A DNA stretch of 64,000 nt. It comes from Schistocerca nitens (taxonomy: Eukaryota; Arthropoda; Insecta; Orthoptera; Acrididae). Every line of letters starts with the position of its first letter. Position 1 is the first letter of the stretch. The notes under the pieces are model-generated. The model saw only the letters and a list, made by a program, of their open reading frames with translations. It did not search any database and was not told where the DNA came from. The stretch covers positions 375,223,348 through 375,287,347 of the forward strand of contig NC_064614.1 in NCBI RefSeq assembly GCF_023898315.1, written 5' to 3'. Made by a program: the position numbers and the translations under genes. Below are positions 1 through 11,833 of the stretch, in pieces.

Positions 1-2060
1 ATGTAATTTCTTTTCACTTTCACTCAGAATAGCAATGTCATAGCGAATCGTGTCAGTGATATCCTTTCACCTTTCTTTTATTTTCAACATGGCTTCCTCG
101 ATGTACAGATTGAACAGTAGGGGCGAAAGACTACATCTTTGTCTTAAACCCTTTTTAATACAAGCACTTCGTTCTTGGTCGTCCACTTTTATTATTCCCT
201 CTTGGCTGTTGTACATATTGTATATGAACCGTCTCTTCCTACAGCTTACCCCTATGTTTCCCATGATTTCGAATATCTTGAACCATTTTACATTGTCTTA
301 CTACAGATCTTATGAACGTGTCTTGATGTTTCTTTAGTCTTGCTTCCATTGTTAACTGCAACGTCAGGATTGCCTCTATCGTACCTTTACTTTTCCTAAA
401 GCCAAACTGATCGTCATACAGCGCATCCTCAGTTTTCGTTACCTTTCTTCTGTGTATTATTCTTGTCAGCATCTTGGATACATGAGCTATTAAGCTGATT
501 GTGGAATAATTCTCACTCTTGTCAGCTCTTGCCGTTTTCGGAATTGTGTGGATGTCGTTTTTTCGAAAGTCGGATCGTCTGTCGCCAGTCTCACACGTTC
601 TACACACCAGCGAGAATAGTCGTTTTGTTGCCACTTCCCCTAACGAGTTTGGAAATTCCGATGGAATGTTATCTATCCCTTCTGTCTTATTTGACCTAAC
701 ACCTCCAAAGCTCTTTTAAATTCTGATGCTAATACTGGGTCCCCTATCTCTTCTGAATCGACTCATGTTTCTTCTTCTATCACATCAGACAAATCTTCCC
801 CTCATAGAGGCTTTCAATTCATTCTTTCCACCTATCCGCTCTCTCCTCTGCATTTAACAGTTGAATTCCCTTTGTACACTTAATGTTATCACCCTTGCTT
901 TTAATGTCACCGAAGATTGTTTTGACTTTCCTGAATGCTGAGTCAGTCCTACGGACAATCATTTCTTTTTCGATTTCTTCACATTTTTCATGTAGCTATT
1001 TCGTCTTAGTTTCCCTGCACTTTCTGTTTATTTCTGCACTTCCTTGTATTTCTGTATTCAGGACATTTTTATACATCCTCCTTTCGTCGATCAATTGAAG
1101 TATTTCCTCTGTTATCCATGGTTTCTTCGCAGTTACCTTATTTGTACCTATGTTTTCCTTCCCAAATTCTGTTATCGCCCTTTTTAGAGATGTCCATTTG
1201 TTTTCAACTGTACTGCCTACTGAGCTGTTCCCTATTGCTGTATCTATTGCCTTAGAGAACTTCAAGCGTATTGCGTCATTCCTTAGTACTTCCGTATTCC
1301 ACTTCCTTGCGTATTGATTGTTCCTGACTAATGTCTTAAAATTCAGCCTACTCGTCATCACTACTATGTTTTGATCTGAGTCTATATCTGATTTCGGAAT
1401 CTCTGTCTGACCATGACGTAATCTAATTGAAAGCTTCCCATATCACCCGGCCTTTTTCAAGTACGCCTCCTCCTCTTGTTATTCCTGAACAGAGTATTCG
1501 CTATTACTAGCTGCTACACTTTATTGAAAAACTCAATTAATCTTTTCTCCTCTCTCATTCCTTGTCCCAAGCCAATATTCTCGTATAACCTTTTCTTATA
1601 CTTCTTCCCCTACAACTGCATTCCAGTCTCCCATGACTAGTAGAGTTTCATCTCCTTTTACATACTGTATTGTCCTTTCAGTATCCTCATACACTTTTTC
1701 TATCTCTTCACCTTCAGCTTGCGACGTCGGCATGTATACCTGAACTACCGATGTCGGTGTTGGTTTGCTATCGATTCTGATAAGAACAACCCTATCACTG
1801 AACTGTTCACAGTAGCACAGTGTCTGCCCTACCTTTCTATTCATAACGAATCCTACTTCCGTTATACTATTTTCTGCTGCAGTTCATATTACCCTATCCT
1901 CATCTTATCAGAAAACTTTGTCTTCTATCCACTTCATTTCACTGATCCCTACTATATCTAAATTGTGCCTTTGCATTTCCTTTTTCAGATTTTCTAGTTT
2001 CCCTACCACGTTCAAGCTTCTGACACCCAAGCCCCGACTCGTAGAACGACATTATTGCGT
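1..2060 (-). pseudogene. Endonuclease/reverse transcriptase polyprotein remnant of RTE copy A
   Basis: Recognisable pieces, in protein order on the minus strand, are an endonuclease segment at 1596-1844 (with a PTSQAEGEE stretch and the catalytic-region motif MGDWNAVVGEEV), a linker at 996-1361 (KKPWITEEILQLIDERR), RT fingers/palm at 239-634 (DDQFGFRKSKGTIEAILTL) and RT motif B at 67-264 (QRCSLSPLLFNLYIEEA, where G of the usual QGCSLSP has become R). Frames change between pieces and stops separate them, so this cannot encode a working enzyme. The same protein is much better preserved in the copy at 17655-20744. Confidence 0.85.
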
Positions 2061-2433
2061 TGGTTATTCAATATTTTTCGCATGGTAACCTCCCCGTTGG
2101 CAGTCCCCTCCCGGAGATCCGAATGGGGGACTATTTCGGAATCTTCTGACATAGGAGAGATCATCATGACACTTCTTCAATTACAGGCCACATGTCCTGT
2201 GTATAGGGGTTACGTGCCTTTAATGTAGTGGTTTCCATTGCCTTCTGCATCCTCAAGCCGTTGATCTTTGTTGATTCTTCCGCCTTTACGGGCAGTTTCC
2301 CACCCCTAGGACAAAAGAGTACCATGAACTTCTGTCCGCTCCTCCGCCCTCTTTGGCAAGGCCGTTGGCAGAATGAGGGTGACTTCTTATGCCGGAAGTT
2401 TTCGGCCTCCAATACTGATTATTAATGAAAATT
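1..2433 (-). mobile_element. RTE-type non-LTR retrotransposon, copy A (3' end cut by window edge)
   Basis: Reading the minus strand from 2433 down to 1 gives the same order of blocks as the longer copy at 17388-20832: a 5' leader, apurinic-type endonuclease, linker and reverse transcriptase. The RT runs off the window edge near its FADD motif. Two blocks that align by eye with copy B are the leader around 2164-2412 and the RT motif B segment around 67-180. The element is badly mutated and has no continuous ORF. Family knowledge: RTE elements encode one endonuclease plus RT protein and retrotranspose by target-primed reverse transcription. The clade call rests on the RT motifs and on the conserved tail of the related copies, not on a tree. 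Confidence 0.85.
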
Positions 2434-2510
2434 TAAGCGGCGGCGTGATTCGAACCCGGGACGGAAGACGTTTATGGTTACGAATGAAAGGCGCTACCTC
2501 AAGACCTCGG
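2434..2510 (-). other. tRNA-like module at the 5' end of RTE copy A
   Basis: On the minus strand this ~77-nt stretch carries a B-box-like GGTTCGAATC and an A-box-like region with a GGTAGCG core. It joins the RTE leader through a linker of the type taaatttt..aataatcag..attgg. The module, linker and leader occur in the same order and spacing at 17311-17400 in copy B, so the tRNA-like part appears to belong to this RTE family rather than to a chance neighbour. It is not a functional tRNA gene: the arms pair poorly. It could supply an internal pol III-type promoter, but that is inference. Confidence 0.6.
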
Positions 2511-2728
2511 GTGAGGTTCAAATGAATTTAAAGAAGCAAAAAAGAAATAAATGGATTAAAAGATTATATGATACAATTTTCGATGGAATTCATGTAATTT
2601 ATCTCGATTTATAATCAGTTGTAATCGCCAGCTTTCCGAAAGTGACTTGTTATGAGTGGTTTGTCAACACGTGCAATCTTCAGCAATGTTAGCGATGTTC
2701 TTTTCCCGAGAGATTTATTTCCGGCGTG

Positions 2729-2905
2729 TCGGGGTTTTTCTACGCCCGGGGACTGGGTGTTTCTGCTATCCTAATCATTTCATCACCATTCGGGAAAGTG
2801 GCGAGACTGGACAGTGTAAAGATTTGAAATTTGTCTGAGGACTGATAACAGCGCTGTTGAGAGCCCCACAAACCAAGTATCATCATGACAACCGTCATCA
2901 TCATC
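2729..2905 (+). repeat. tRNA-derived SINE fragment (5' truncated)
   Basis: The stretch starts in the post-tRNA body (cccggggactgggtgtt) and runs through a diagnostic tail (gagagccccacaaaccaa) to a short ATC-rich 3' end (catcatgac...tcatcatc). I recognise this body and tail from memory as an abundant arthropod SINE. The tRNA head is missing or too decayed to see. No TSD found. Confidence 0.55.
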
Positions 2906-2985
2906 CCGAGTGAGATTCATACGAAAAAACAATGTCATTGTGGAGAAACCTGCCTTCGCGAGATGCTCATGGTTTTCGTAATTTC

Positions 2986-3169
2986 TGTGTTTCGAGTGTT
3001 TCTACGATCGTATCATCCAAGGGAATGAACCAACTCTTCCTGAACGAGACATATCAAAATAAAACTTAAGTATTGATTGTGTTTCGAGTGTTTCTACGAT
3101 CGTATCATCCAAGGGAATGAACCAACTGTTCCTGAAGGAGACATATCAATATAAAACTTAAGAATTGAT
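2986..3169 (+). repeat. Tandem duplication, two 92-bp copies
   Basis: A unit beginning tgtgtttcgagtgtttctac at 2986 is repeated head to tail at 3078 with only a few substitutions. There is no ORF or known family in the unit. It may be a local slippage or unequal-exchange duplication in unique sequence, since it lies just outside the Tc1-like element that starts at 3241. Confidence 0.85.
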
Positions 3170-3240
3170 ACGAGAATGAAAAATAAGAACACGATAACTT
3201 AAAAAGATTGTAACAGCTGAAAATATCGCCCACACATATA

Positions 3241-4380
3241 CACTGAAGCGCCAAAGAAACTGATATAGCTATGCGTCTTCAAATACGAAAATATGTAAAC
3301 AGGTAGAATACGGCGTAACGGTCGGCAACGCCTATATAAGACAACAAGTTTCTGGTGCAGATATTAGTCGGTTACTGCTTTTACAATGGCAGGTTATCAA
3401 GATTTATGGTCGGTGCACGAGCGATGGGACACAGCATCCCCGAGGTAGCGATGAAGTGGGGATTTTCTCATACGACCATTTCACTAGTGAACCATGAATA
3501 TCAGGAATCCGGTAAAACATCAGATCTCCGACATCACTGCGGCCGCAAAAAGATCCTGCAAGAACGGGACCAACGACGAGTGAAGAGAATCGTTCAACGT
3601 GACAGAAGTGCAACACTTCCACAAACTGCTGCACATGTCAGCGTGCGATATTCAACGAAACATCATCGATATGGGCTTTAGGAGCCGAAGGCCCACTCGT
3701 GTACCCTGGCCTTACGCCTCGCCTGTGTCCGTCAACATCGACATTGGCCTTTTGATGATTAGAAACATGCTGCCTGGTCGGATGAGGCTCGTTGCAAATT
3801 ATATTGAGCGGATGGACATGTAGGGGTAAGGAGACCACCTCACGAATCCATGGACTCTGGATGTCAACAGGGGATTTTTCAAGTTGGTGGAGGCTCTGTA
3901 ATGGTGTGGGGAATGTGCAGTTGGAGTGATATGGGATCCCTAATACGTCTAGATACGACTATGACAGGTGACACGTACGTGAGCATCCTGTCTGATCACC
4001 TGCATCCATTCATGTCCATTGTGCATTCCGACGGACTTGGGCAATTCCAGCTGGACAATGTGACACCCCACGTGTCCAGAATTCCTACAGAGTGGTTCCA
4101 GGAGCATTCATCTGAGTTTAAACACTTCCGCTGGCCACTAACTCCCCAGAGATGAACATTATTGAGGATATCTGGGATACTTTGCGTGCTGTTCAGAAGA
4201 GACGCCCTTCCCCTCGTACTCTTACGGATTTATGGACAGCCCTGCAGGATTCATGGTGTCAATTCCTTCCAGTACTACCTCAGACATTAGTTGAGTCCAT
4301 GTTACGTCGTGATGCGGCACTTTTGCGTGCTCGCGGGGGCCCTACACGATATTAGGCAGATGCACCACTTTATTTTTGTA
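3241..4380 (+). mobile_element. Tc1-like DNA transposon, degraded
   Basis: The 5' end is sharp: a TA dinucleotide at 3239-3240 followed by an inverted-repeat start (cactgaagcgccaaagaaac). A transposase remnant follows and ends at 4355. The 3' inverted repeat is mutated beyond easy recognition, and I place it near 4370-4385 because only a weak match to the 5' end survives there. Tc1/mariner elements move by cut-and-paste into TA sites. This copy is dead. Confidence 0.8.
3386..4355 (+). pseudogene. Tc1-family transposase, frameshifted
   Basis: The ATG at 3386 follows the usual short 5' leader. Visible pieces are an N-terminal helix-turn-helix region (GARAMGHSIPEVAMKWGFS), a conserved core SVMVWGMCSW, a second catalytic block QLDNVTPHV (family form QxDNAxPH), a third catalytic block NIIEDIWD, and the usual C-terminal GGPTRY immediately before the stop. 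At least three frame changes (near 3410, 3660 and 4150) and an internal deletion around the first catalytic aspartate inactivate it. Expected family length is about 340 residues. Confidence 0.8.
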
Positions 4381-7109
4381 CATTAAATGGATGAGACTTA
4401 TTGTGAAATCCAGTTGTATTTTTCCGATTAATATAACGCCACTGTATTCCCCAACTTGGTAAGAAACATTCGTGTAGCAACATTCTACGGACGTCGGCAG
4501 ACAAATGAAAAAATAAAGTAAAATAAATAAAAGCACTAATCGGGTTTCAAACTCGAGGCGGAAACTGAAAGGTCACCATCTTTGCCACTATGGTACCAGT
4601 TACACCGAGCTTATCGCACCCTAAAACACTTCTAAATTGCTTGGAAAACTCTGACTATCGTTTTCTCATAAAGGGCCGAGCATCTAAGTGATAAGCTAGC
4701 CCAGTTCGCCTCGTAAGTTAGGAAAGGACCTTTGCAGTGGTCTCACCATGGCATCAAGTTTCACCAGAGTGAACATATGCACGCGGGACCCGCTGCCGTT
4801 GTCTAGAACCGGGGCTAGAGTTAACAAGAAATCAAACGTTAAGGGGTCTCGAAGCGGCATTGCGTCGACCAGGGGCGCGTCCCTGAGCAAGTATCGATTA
4901 CCGAATTACCCGCCGACCTCCACATGCGTTGTAGGGCTTCTTTCAGGGACGCCACAATGCGGCAGTTTATTATTTATTTATCTGCGGCGTATTTAAGGTC
5001 GGCGTCGGAGTAATTACGCCCCCTAGGAGCGCAGGCTGCCACGTGGGATGCGGACGCGCTGCGAGGCCCTCGCAGCATTGCACAGCGCGGCGCCTAATCC
5101 ATATCCCTACCCCCACCCCGTGCCACCACGCAACTAACGCCGTGCCTCCGTCTGCTGCCGACCAGAGCAGATAGTAGACAGCGGACAATGCTCTGCGCCG
5201 GATGAGCATCCGCGCGGCGTCTGTCTCCACAAAAACGACGCCTTACTTACTTTGGCGCTTTGTTGTAAGCGCGTATTCTTGCGAGAATAATGGTTCCCGC
5301 GCGCCGCTGTGGTTGCGTCGCTGAGGACGTAAAGAAAGCGAACGTAAGCGGTATTCTACTGCTTGATAGCACGCCGTGCAGAGGCTGCGAACAAGAATCT
5401 ACACATTGGAGGGAGAGAGCCGCAGCGGCATATCTATTGTAACTTGCGCCCAGGCCAAACTTAGGCGTCGGAACCCCCTGCCAAACATTTCATACCGACA
5501 AACTATCAATTTCTTTGTTTAATTATCATCGCTGCTTAACCTGTTTATTTGTTTATTGAGACCAGGAAGACTATAAAATGAAGTGAAAGGCACGAATTTA
5601 AACCATTCTTGTTTCTACTTGTGTGACGTAAATCCAAAAACTGGAATACGAAGTCAAAAGGCACTTTACTTGCAACACTCACGCAATTCCTACTTCATTG
5701 TTTCTGTGTCGTTCAATGCAAAGCCGAACAAACAAAACAATAAAAGCAAAATATACCTTTTACACTCCATTGCGTTGTCTCACTTGGCGTAACGACAGTA
5801 ATTTCATACGCTAACCGAAAACAAGACGCAAGTGTCTGTCTACCAGAATGAGTTTCGTCGTATCGAGCTGTTGCTCAGCATAGTCCGGTCTAATGATTTC
5901 CTTTTGTGTGTCCCAGCCTATTCCCATTTTAGCGCCCTTCAATCCGTAACCTATCATATCCTTATTCTTTTCCTTTATATTTCTATCTCTGTCCCGCCCC
6001 TCCCCCTTCCCCCGCCCCTCCCTCCTCCCGCCATAAATCGTACACACTTTTCTGTTTCTCATCTACCCTTCATCGTTTTTTTCTATGTGAGAAAAACGCG
6101 CCTCCGCGTTAAAGGTCTCAGGACGCCATACCTAGCACTGCCAAGTACAGTTTCCTGACAATCGCGACTTTTGGACTGGTGGTTAAAAAAATCGGAGGAA
6201 AAACGACTTAAAACTCGCGTCTCAAAAATATGATTTAAATTCTCAATCCTTACACAATATTTTCATATGTAATATGGTGAACAAGGTTGGTACACTGGTA
6301 TGGATGCAATCAAAATTATTGTTCTGTGCACCAAAAGAACCAACTTAAGGCAGATAATAAAAACATTTTGGAAAAAATAAAATTGGGTTATTCATTTTTT
6401 CGTGAGTCATAAACCCATCCACAAAAAATTCTTAACGGGAGATTGTATGCTCTTTGATGCCAATGTTAAATTATCAAACTTCCTGATCCATTATTTTGGA
6501 ATGTTTCAAGAAATCGACTTTCAATTTTCCATAATTAATGAATTACTACAAAAGTTACTACAAAATTTGTATTATGAGTGTGTTATCAAATTTTATGCAA
6601 ACTCTTAAGTTTTCTGGCAGAATTTAAAAACTAAATGAATATAAAAGTTAAAGAATATAGGATCTTTTTTTTCTAGTTCCACATGTCTTGAATCTTATTA
6701 TTGGCATTTTGTAAAAATTCCATAATCCTACCTTCAGTACTCATTGCGAGAGTGGTTTATTTACAGCAAAAAGGTCGTTCCGAGGTACTGAAGTTCAAAG
6801 TTATTTTAATTACAAACTCTAGTTCATCAGCTGATGGTATGCTTCACTCACCAGTCTTTCTGTAGACGCACGAATTCCTACTTCTGCGTTCTTTATTGGA
6901 TTGAGAGGACAACAATCTTTGTTTCGTCAGTATTTTCCGAATTTTATTATTAGACCACAGTGGGTCTTTTCCGTCCTTAATATTGTAGGAGTCTGGGTTG
7001 AGATCTCCACTCTGTCGGATTGGCGGAGAGTGGAGCACATTGAAGCAGGCCGGTCGGTGCCCTGGCCACTAATGACACAATATTAGAGGAACGAGGGTTT
7101 ACTACATTA
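4381..7109. other. Anonymous region, no gene recognised; GC-rich block at 4890-5240
   Basis: No ORF here resembles a known protein. 4890-5240 is visibly richer in G+C and CpG than its AT-rich surroundings and contains an E-box palindrome ccacgtgg; it could be a regulatory island or an unmethylated remnant, but nothing ties it to a gene. 5990-6040 is a polypyrimidine C-rich tract, and its proline-rich translation is an artefact of composition. The rest is AT-rich without recognisable repeats. Confidence 0.5.
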
Positions 7110-7547
7110 CATTATTTACTTAAATTTCTGTCGCAGTTGAGTGTAATTTGTATTGGTGATCAGTTTCGAATGTAGCCAGTTCATTTTCAGACCAGATTTG
7201 TACTAATGTGCATATAAAAGCCAAGTTGTACCGACATAGTTGGGTAATTTCCTCGTAATAGGCGTAAAGTTAATACATTATATCTACATTCAACAGGCGA
7301 AGCAGTACTGACTGCGTGTTTGTGGAACATTGAGTCAGTTTTGCCTGTTGAATGTATCACGATGTAATATGTTTACTTTACATCTGTTGTATAACTATGT
7401 TATATGGACGTTACCTAAGTACATCGCTTGAACTTGGCTTTTTTAAGCATTTTAGTGCAAGTCTGGGTTGAAAACAATCGGCTACGTCCGAAACCAGTCA
7501 CTAATATAAGTTACAGGCCACTGTGACAGCAATTTAAATAAATATTT
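7110..7547. repeat. Foldback / MITE-like element with ~200-bp inverted arms
   Basis: The sequence reads nearly the same on both strands. The left arm (about 7110-7312) and the reverse complement of the right arm (about 7330-7547) match across their whole length with scattered differences, leaving only ~17 nt between them. The innermost match is perfect over 14 bp (7285-7298 with 7343-7356), and another clear pair is the cagtttcgaatgtagcc / actggtttcggacgtagcc type segment. There is no ORF. It is likely non-autonomous, mobilised by a DNA transposase if at all. I could not assign a TSD. Confidence 0.8.
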
Positions 7548-7638
7548 ATTATGACCCAAGTTGCTGGTTCTTTCCCAACAAAATGCTGGATTTACAAATT
7601 ACTTCAAGTTTTGCAGTCGTGTATTCTTTTCTGTGTCG

Positions 7639-8202
7639 AACCCGCCAGGTTAGCCGAGCGCGCTAACGCGCTGCTTCCTGGACTCGGGTAGGCGCGCCGG
7701 CCCCGGATCGAATCCGCCCGGCGGATTATTAACGAGGGCCGGTGTGCCAGCCAGCCTGGATGTGGTTTTTAGGCGGTTTTCCACCGGGCTGGTCCCCACG
7801 TCCCGCCTCAGTTCCACGGCTCGCAGACATCTGAACACTTTCGCACTATTCCATGGATTACACTAGTCGCAGACAGTTGGGGTACACTCGTTCCTCGCCG
7901 GGGGGTACAGGGTGGCGGCAGGAAGGGCATCCGGCCACCCCTTCAACTAACATTGCCACATCCGATTAACCACGCCGACCCTGCGTATGCAGTCATGACT
8001 GTGCAGCTGGTCCCGGCGGAGGTTCGAGTCCTCCCTAGGGCATGGGTGTGTGTGTTTGTTCTTAGGATAATTTAGGTTAAGTAGTATGTAAGCTTAGGGA
8101 CTGATGACCTTAGCAGTTAAGTCGCATAAGATTTCACACACATTTGAACATTTCTACCCTGCGTATCCGCGGGAAAAACGGCACAAGCAAAAGAAAGAAA
8201 GA
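7639..8202 (+). repeat. Long tRNA-derived SINE (outer element of a nest)
   Basis: The element begins with a tRNA-like head (ccgccaggttagccgagcgc, B-box-like ggatcgaatccgcc) and has a long body with ggcggttttccaccgggct and ggcatccggccacccctt. It ends at an A/G-rich tail aagaaagaaag. It is flanked by a 16-bp TSD with one mismatch (7623-7638 and 8203-8218). A second SINE is inserted at 7989-8155. Confidence 0.8.
7989..8155 (+). repeat. SINE inserted inside the 7639-8202 SINE
   Basis: A 5'-truncated tRNA-derived SINE with B-box ggttcgagtcctccc, body taggataatttaggttaagtag and tail gatttcacacacatttgaac. It is flanked by a perfect 11-bp TSD, accctgcgtat, at 7978-7988 and 8156-8166. Removing it with one TSD restores the outer SINE, so it is the younger insertion. 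The same family is present on the minus strand at 49878-50078 and as the outer element at 8532-8944. Confidence 0.85.
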
Positions 8203-8531
8203 ATTATTTTCTGTGTCGGTGGCAGAGCAGCGCACATTCTGGCGACTAGCTGACGCTGCCTCAGCAATCTATGGAGGACGTTGCTCTGCGGCATCCGGAT
8301 CACGGAACCATAGTGTCAGTAGTGTGGCAGGGTGCGTTGGTGATCGGCACAGCTCATACAACATGCCGTGGTGCCCGGGATGGAGACTGCGTTTCTACCA
8401 CAGCACTCTTGTAGATATCGTAGAGGTATAATCGGGTAAGGAGCTCTGCACTGAAATGGTCGATAGCCCCTCCATCAAGGAAGGTTAGGAATGTCGGGGC
8501 ATCAACGGTTAACATGCATCCCGAATACTGT

Positions 8532-8944
8532 AAAACGGTAAATTTGTGGTAAGGTCTTAAGAGACCAAACTGCTGAGGTCAGCCCGCATCTCGTGGTCGT
8601 GCGGTAGCGTTCTCGCTTCCCACGCCCGGGTTCCCGGGTTCGATTCCCGGCGGGGTCAGGGATTTTCTCTGCCTCGTGATGGCTGGGTGTTGTGTGCTAT
8701 CCTTAGGTTAGTTAGGTTTAAGTAGTTCTAAGTTCTAGGGGACTTATGACCACAGCAGTTGAGTCCCATAGTGCTCAGAGCCATTTGAACCATTTTTTTG
8801 CTGAGGTCATCGGTCCATAAGCTTACACACTACTTAATGTAACAAACTAAGTTACGCTAAGGAAGACACACACACCCATGCTCGAGGGAGGACTCGAACC
8901 TCCGACGGGGGGAGCCGCGCGGACAGTGACAAAACGCCTGAGGT
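8532..8944 (-). repeat. tRNA-derived SINE (outer element of a second nest)
   Basis: On the minus strand this has the tRNA-like B-box region (from ggactcgaacctcc at 8890-8903) and the body ending in ..ctgctgaggtca. It is split by a second SINE at 8582-8799. The outer element has a perfect 11-bp TSD, ccgaatactgt, at 8521-8531 and 8945-8955. Confidence 0.8.
8582..8799 (+). repeat. tRNA-derived SINE inside the 8532-8944 SINE
   Basis: The tRNA-like head (tcgtggtcgtgcggtagcg, B-box ggttcgattcccgg) is joined to the body shared with the most common SINE here (ggttagttaggtttaagtag ... gtgctcagagccatttgaac) and a T-rich end. A perfect 10-bp TSD, gctgaggtca, lies at 8572-8581 and 8800-8809. The head differs from that of the other copies with this body, so it is a separate subfamily. 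Confidence 0.85.
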
Positions 8945-8955
8945 CCGAATACTGT

Positions 8956-11610
8956 GAGAGTTGCCATACACCATCAGTTGTGCTCAGCAAGCCGGAAGTA
9001 ATAGCCTCCAGGTGTTTTCATCTGTGATTGTCGGGTCGGCAGCCCGCAGTGACCGAGTACAGAAGACCAATAGGTAGGAGTTTCGGATGCGAAAGTTATT
9101 TTGGTGAACAATAGCAGTACATCACAGGTTCAGTATCATAGCTGGTGTCCTGTAACGTAGCGATGGAGTTTGCAGCTTGTCTGAGGCAACGGCGTTGTGT
9201 CTAGCCGGAGATGAGTGCATGTGGCCTACTTTTCCAGGCACAACTGCAATCATCACCACTACTCTATTCAACTAGAACGGCTTTCAGGGATTCGGCTTGT
9301 TGCTTCCCCGCCATATCCACAGGCTGATAAGTGTTCTTCAGATATTTTTGCTCTCTTTTAGGAGCAGTGCTGTCAGGGAGAGGTGATGTCTTAACCTCAG
9401 AGAGGTTTCCATTTCGAGCCAGTCCCTCGTGCGATGTGAGGCAGTATCTTCCTAGGTTGTTCTTCTTTCTGCGATGTCAGCATACTGCCTGTTTTTAGTT
9501 TTGGTTGGCTTGGTGCTGGACAGAGAAGACTGAGAACTTTACGTTTGCCTGTAACACATTTGCCTACTCTTCACATACTTCTGCAAAGCACGATTTACAT
9601 TCAGTTTAAATTTACCCCCAATCACTCTACAGCCATCATATTGGAATGTTCACTTGCTTTGTAGGTAGGATTTTAACTGTTGTTTGTCTGCTCTCTTCAG
9701 CAAATAAAATTCTCCTAACTTTCTTGACCAATTGATGACCTCTGTTAACCACAATCACTGTGATGAAATCAAAATAGTAATCCCTGGCTCTATAATGACA
9801 CTATCTACGAGGTCTGGTCTGTCTTTAGCATCATGTGAGTTATTGGAACAGCTGCCCAAGACCGTTTTCGGAACTCGTGTTGCAACGCCTCCATGTGAGC
9901 CGCTTGACACAATAGCCATATACTAATAACACACCTGAGTGCCCTTCCGACACTTAGAGAAGAGCAATATAAGATTTATTATTCGGAATTATGTTACATT
10001 ATCACTCTTAGTATATTCTGCAAGTGTGAACGCGGGTCGTCTCCTGACGTGTGCGTCGGCTGTCTGTTGTGGGTTCTGTGAATGTGGAGATGCAGTTTGG
10101 CCAACCATTGTATTAAGTAGAGTGCGACTGCACTGGACCAGAGAGACATATTCCCCACACGTTAGCAGGCTCCTTTAGGTTGGCAAATAGCCGCTGTGCA
10201 GGCACTCTGAGCCCTGCTGGCCACCGTGTGTGGATCGCGGACGAGGGGAAACGGTTAGGCTTTCCATGATGAGACTCTGGTGAGTATAGACGCTTTGCGT
10301 GATGGCTCCTGTAGTCGTCTTGGTTAGTGGAGATAGCCAGGTTGGATAAAATTGCCGCTTCTATTTGGTATTTCTGATGATGGGCCACCATTCCATATAA
10401 TCGTACTATTAAGTAAAGTGAGTGATCAAGAGAATTTTTCCTGATTTTTATTAAATAAATATTGTTGTTATATAAAATTTTTAACTTGGTTTCTCACAGC
10501 AACGCTGTATTTCCGTTACCATTCCAATTAAGTTATTCAAACTTTCAACTTAAAGTTAACCAATAAGCAGAAATGTTGTGTAGTGATGTTTGCACTTGCA
10601 AACGGTCGTAGGCGTCTTTCATTGTATTTCCACAGGTGTCATTTTCAAATTGAGGATTCCTGCCAAGGTTTTGCGGAAAGCAAGTGTCATGCAGTGTTCA
10701 GAATTACTTCACAAGAATGTTTCCTCATGTCACCTTTAAAGAATCCATCGGCGTCCCAGTCTATTCTCAGTAGGTTCAAGTCACGTCCAACTAAGATTTT
10801 AGGATCGGAGTACTCCTACGCTACTCATGTAGACATTTTTTAAAATGATTCTCAGCTGTTACGGCAGAATATGGTGGCTAGTAAAAACATTCGGTGATTA
10901 ACTTGAGTTCACTTAGATCGTTTACTCACGATTAGATAACTCCGCAGTCAAACTCAGTTTCGACGTCGATAAACATAATATTTTTGTTGACTGCAATGGA
11001 CAGGCAACTCCAATGGTGCCTAAACTGCCTTTTCGATAAAGGTTGCATGTCTCGTTAAATATTTTGTAGCTTGCTACCATGGGTTTCATCCAGCTCTCGG
11101 TTCTGAGTATAATTTCAACGCGAGAGCTTTCCTGGAGGGTGGTAAATTCATGGCCTTTGTTATAAATATTTCGGCAATATACTGTTTTTTTTTAATTCAC
11201 TTTTACATTCCACGTGTCTTTACGTTGTATGCGATATGATTTTGCTCACTGTGTATCGACTGGCGAGCGGTCATCGGGGGAACTGAAACTGCCTTAGCCT
11301 AAGGAACACCCATGTGCACTCCGCACCCGAGTAGCAGCTTCCTCTGAGTGGTATAGACGTGAGATCTCAAAGGGAATCATATAGTTCTCCTCCCCGCAAC
11401 AATGGTCCAGAAATCTGCAGCCAAGACCAACATAAAGACGACAGAGGCTCTGGTTGAACGCTCAACTTGGCTCCCAAGTAAAGGAGCCCGATCAATTCTG
11501 GGTACTTTATTGTAAATGTGAGCTGTGCTAGTACCCTAAAAGCAAGGCAACAATTGTAAACACTTCCACCAGCTGGCCACAAGAGTTGAAACAGGCATCG
11601 TCGCTGCCGA
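8956..11610. other. Anonymous region, nothing recognised
   Basis: Several short ORFs occur, but none shows a family motif, repeated codon structure or neighbouring splice pattern I can support. No microsatellite, inverted repeat or transposon end was noticed. It may be old transposon-derived or unique intergenic or intronic DNA. Confidence 0.4.
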
Positions 11611-11620
11611 CACGAGCCAC

Positions 11621-11823
11621 CAAAAAATGGTTCAAATGGCTCTGAGCCCTATGGGTCTTAACATCTGTGGTCATCAGTCCCCTAGAATTTAGAACTACTT
11701 AAACCTAACTAACCTAAGGACATCACAGACATCCATGCCCGAGGTAGGATTCGAACCTGCGACCGTAGCGGTCACGCGGTTCCAGACTGAAGCGCCTAGA
11801 ACAGCACGGCCACACCGGCCGGC
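11621..11823 (-). repeat. Type-1 tRNA-derived SINE
   Basis: Full-length copy of the commonest SINE in the window. On the minus strand the head begins at 11823 (gccggccggtgtggcc, B-box ggttcgaatcctac), followed by body ttaggttagttaggtttaag and the end gagccatttgaaccatttttt. A perfect 10-bp TSD, cacgagccac, lies at 11611-11620 and 11824-11833. The head resembles a serine/leucine-type tRNA with a long variable arm, but it is not a functional tRNA gene. Confidence 0.9.
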
Positions 11824-11833
11824 CACGAGCCAC

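Noticed and set aside
5832-6158. Proline-rich 108-codon ORF
   Set aside because: It arises from a C-rich polypyrimidine tract; no motif or supporting context.
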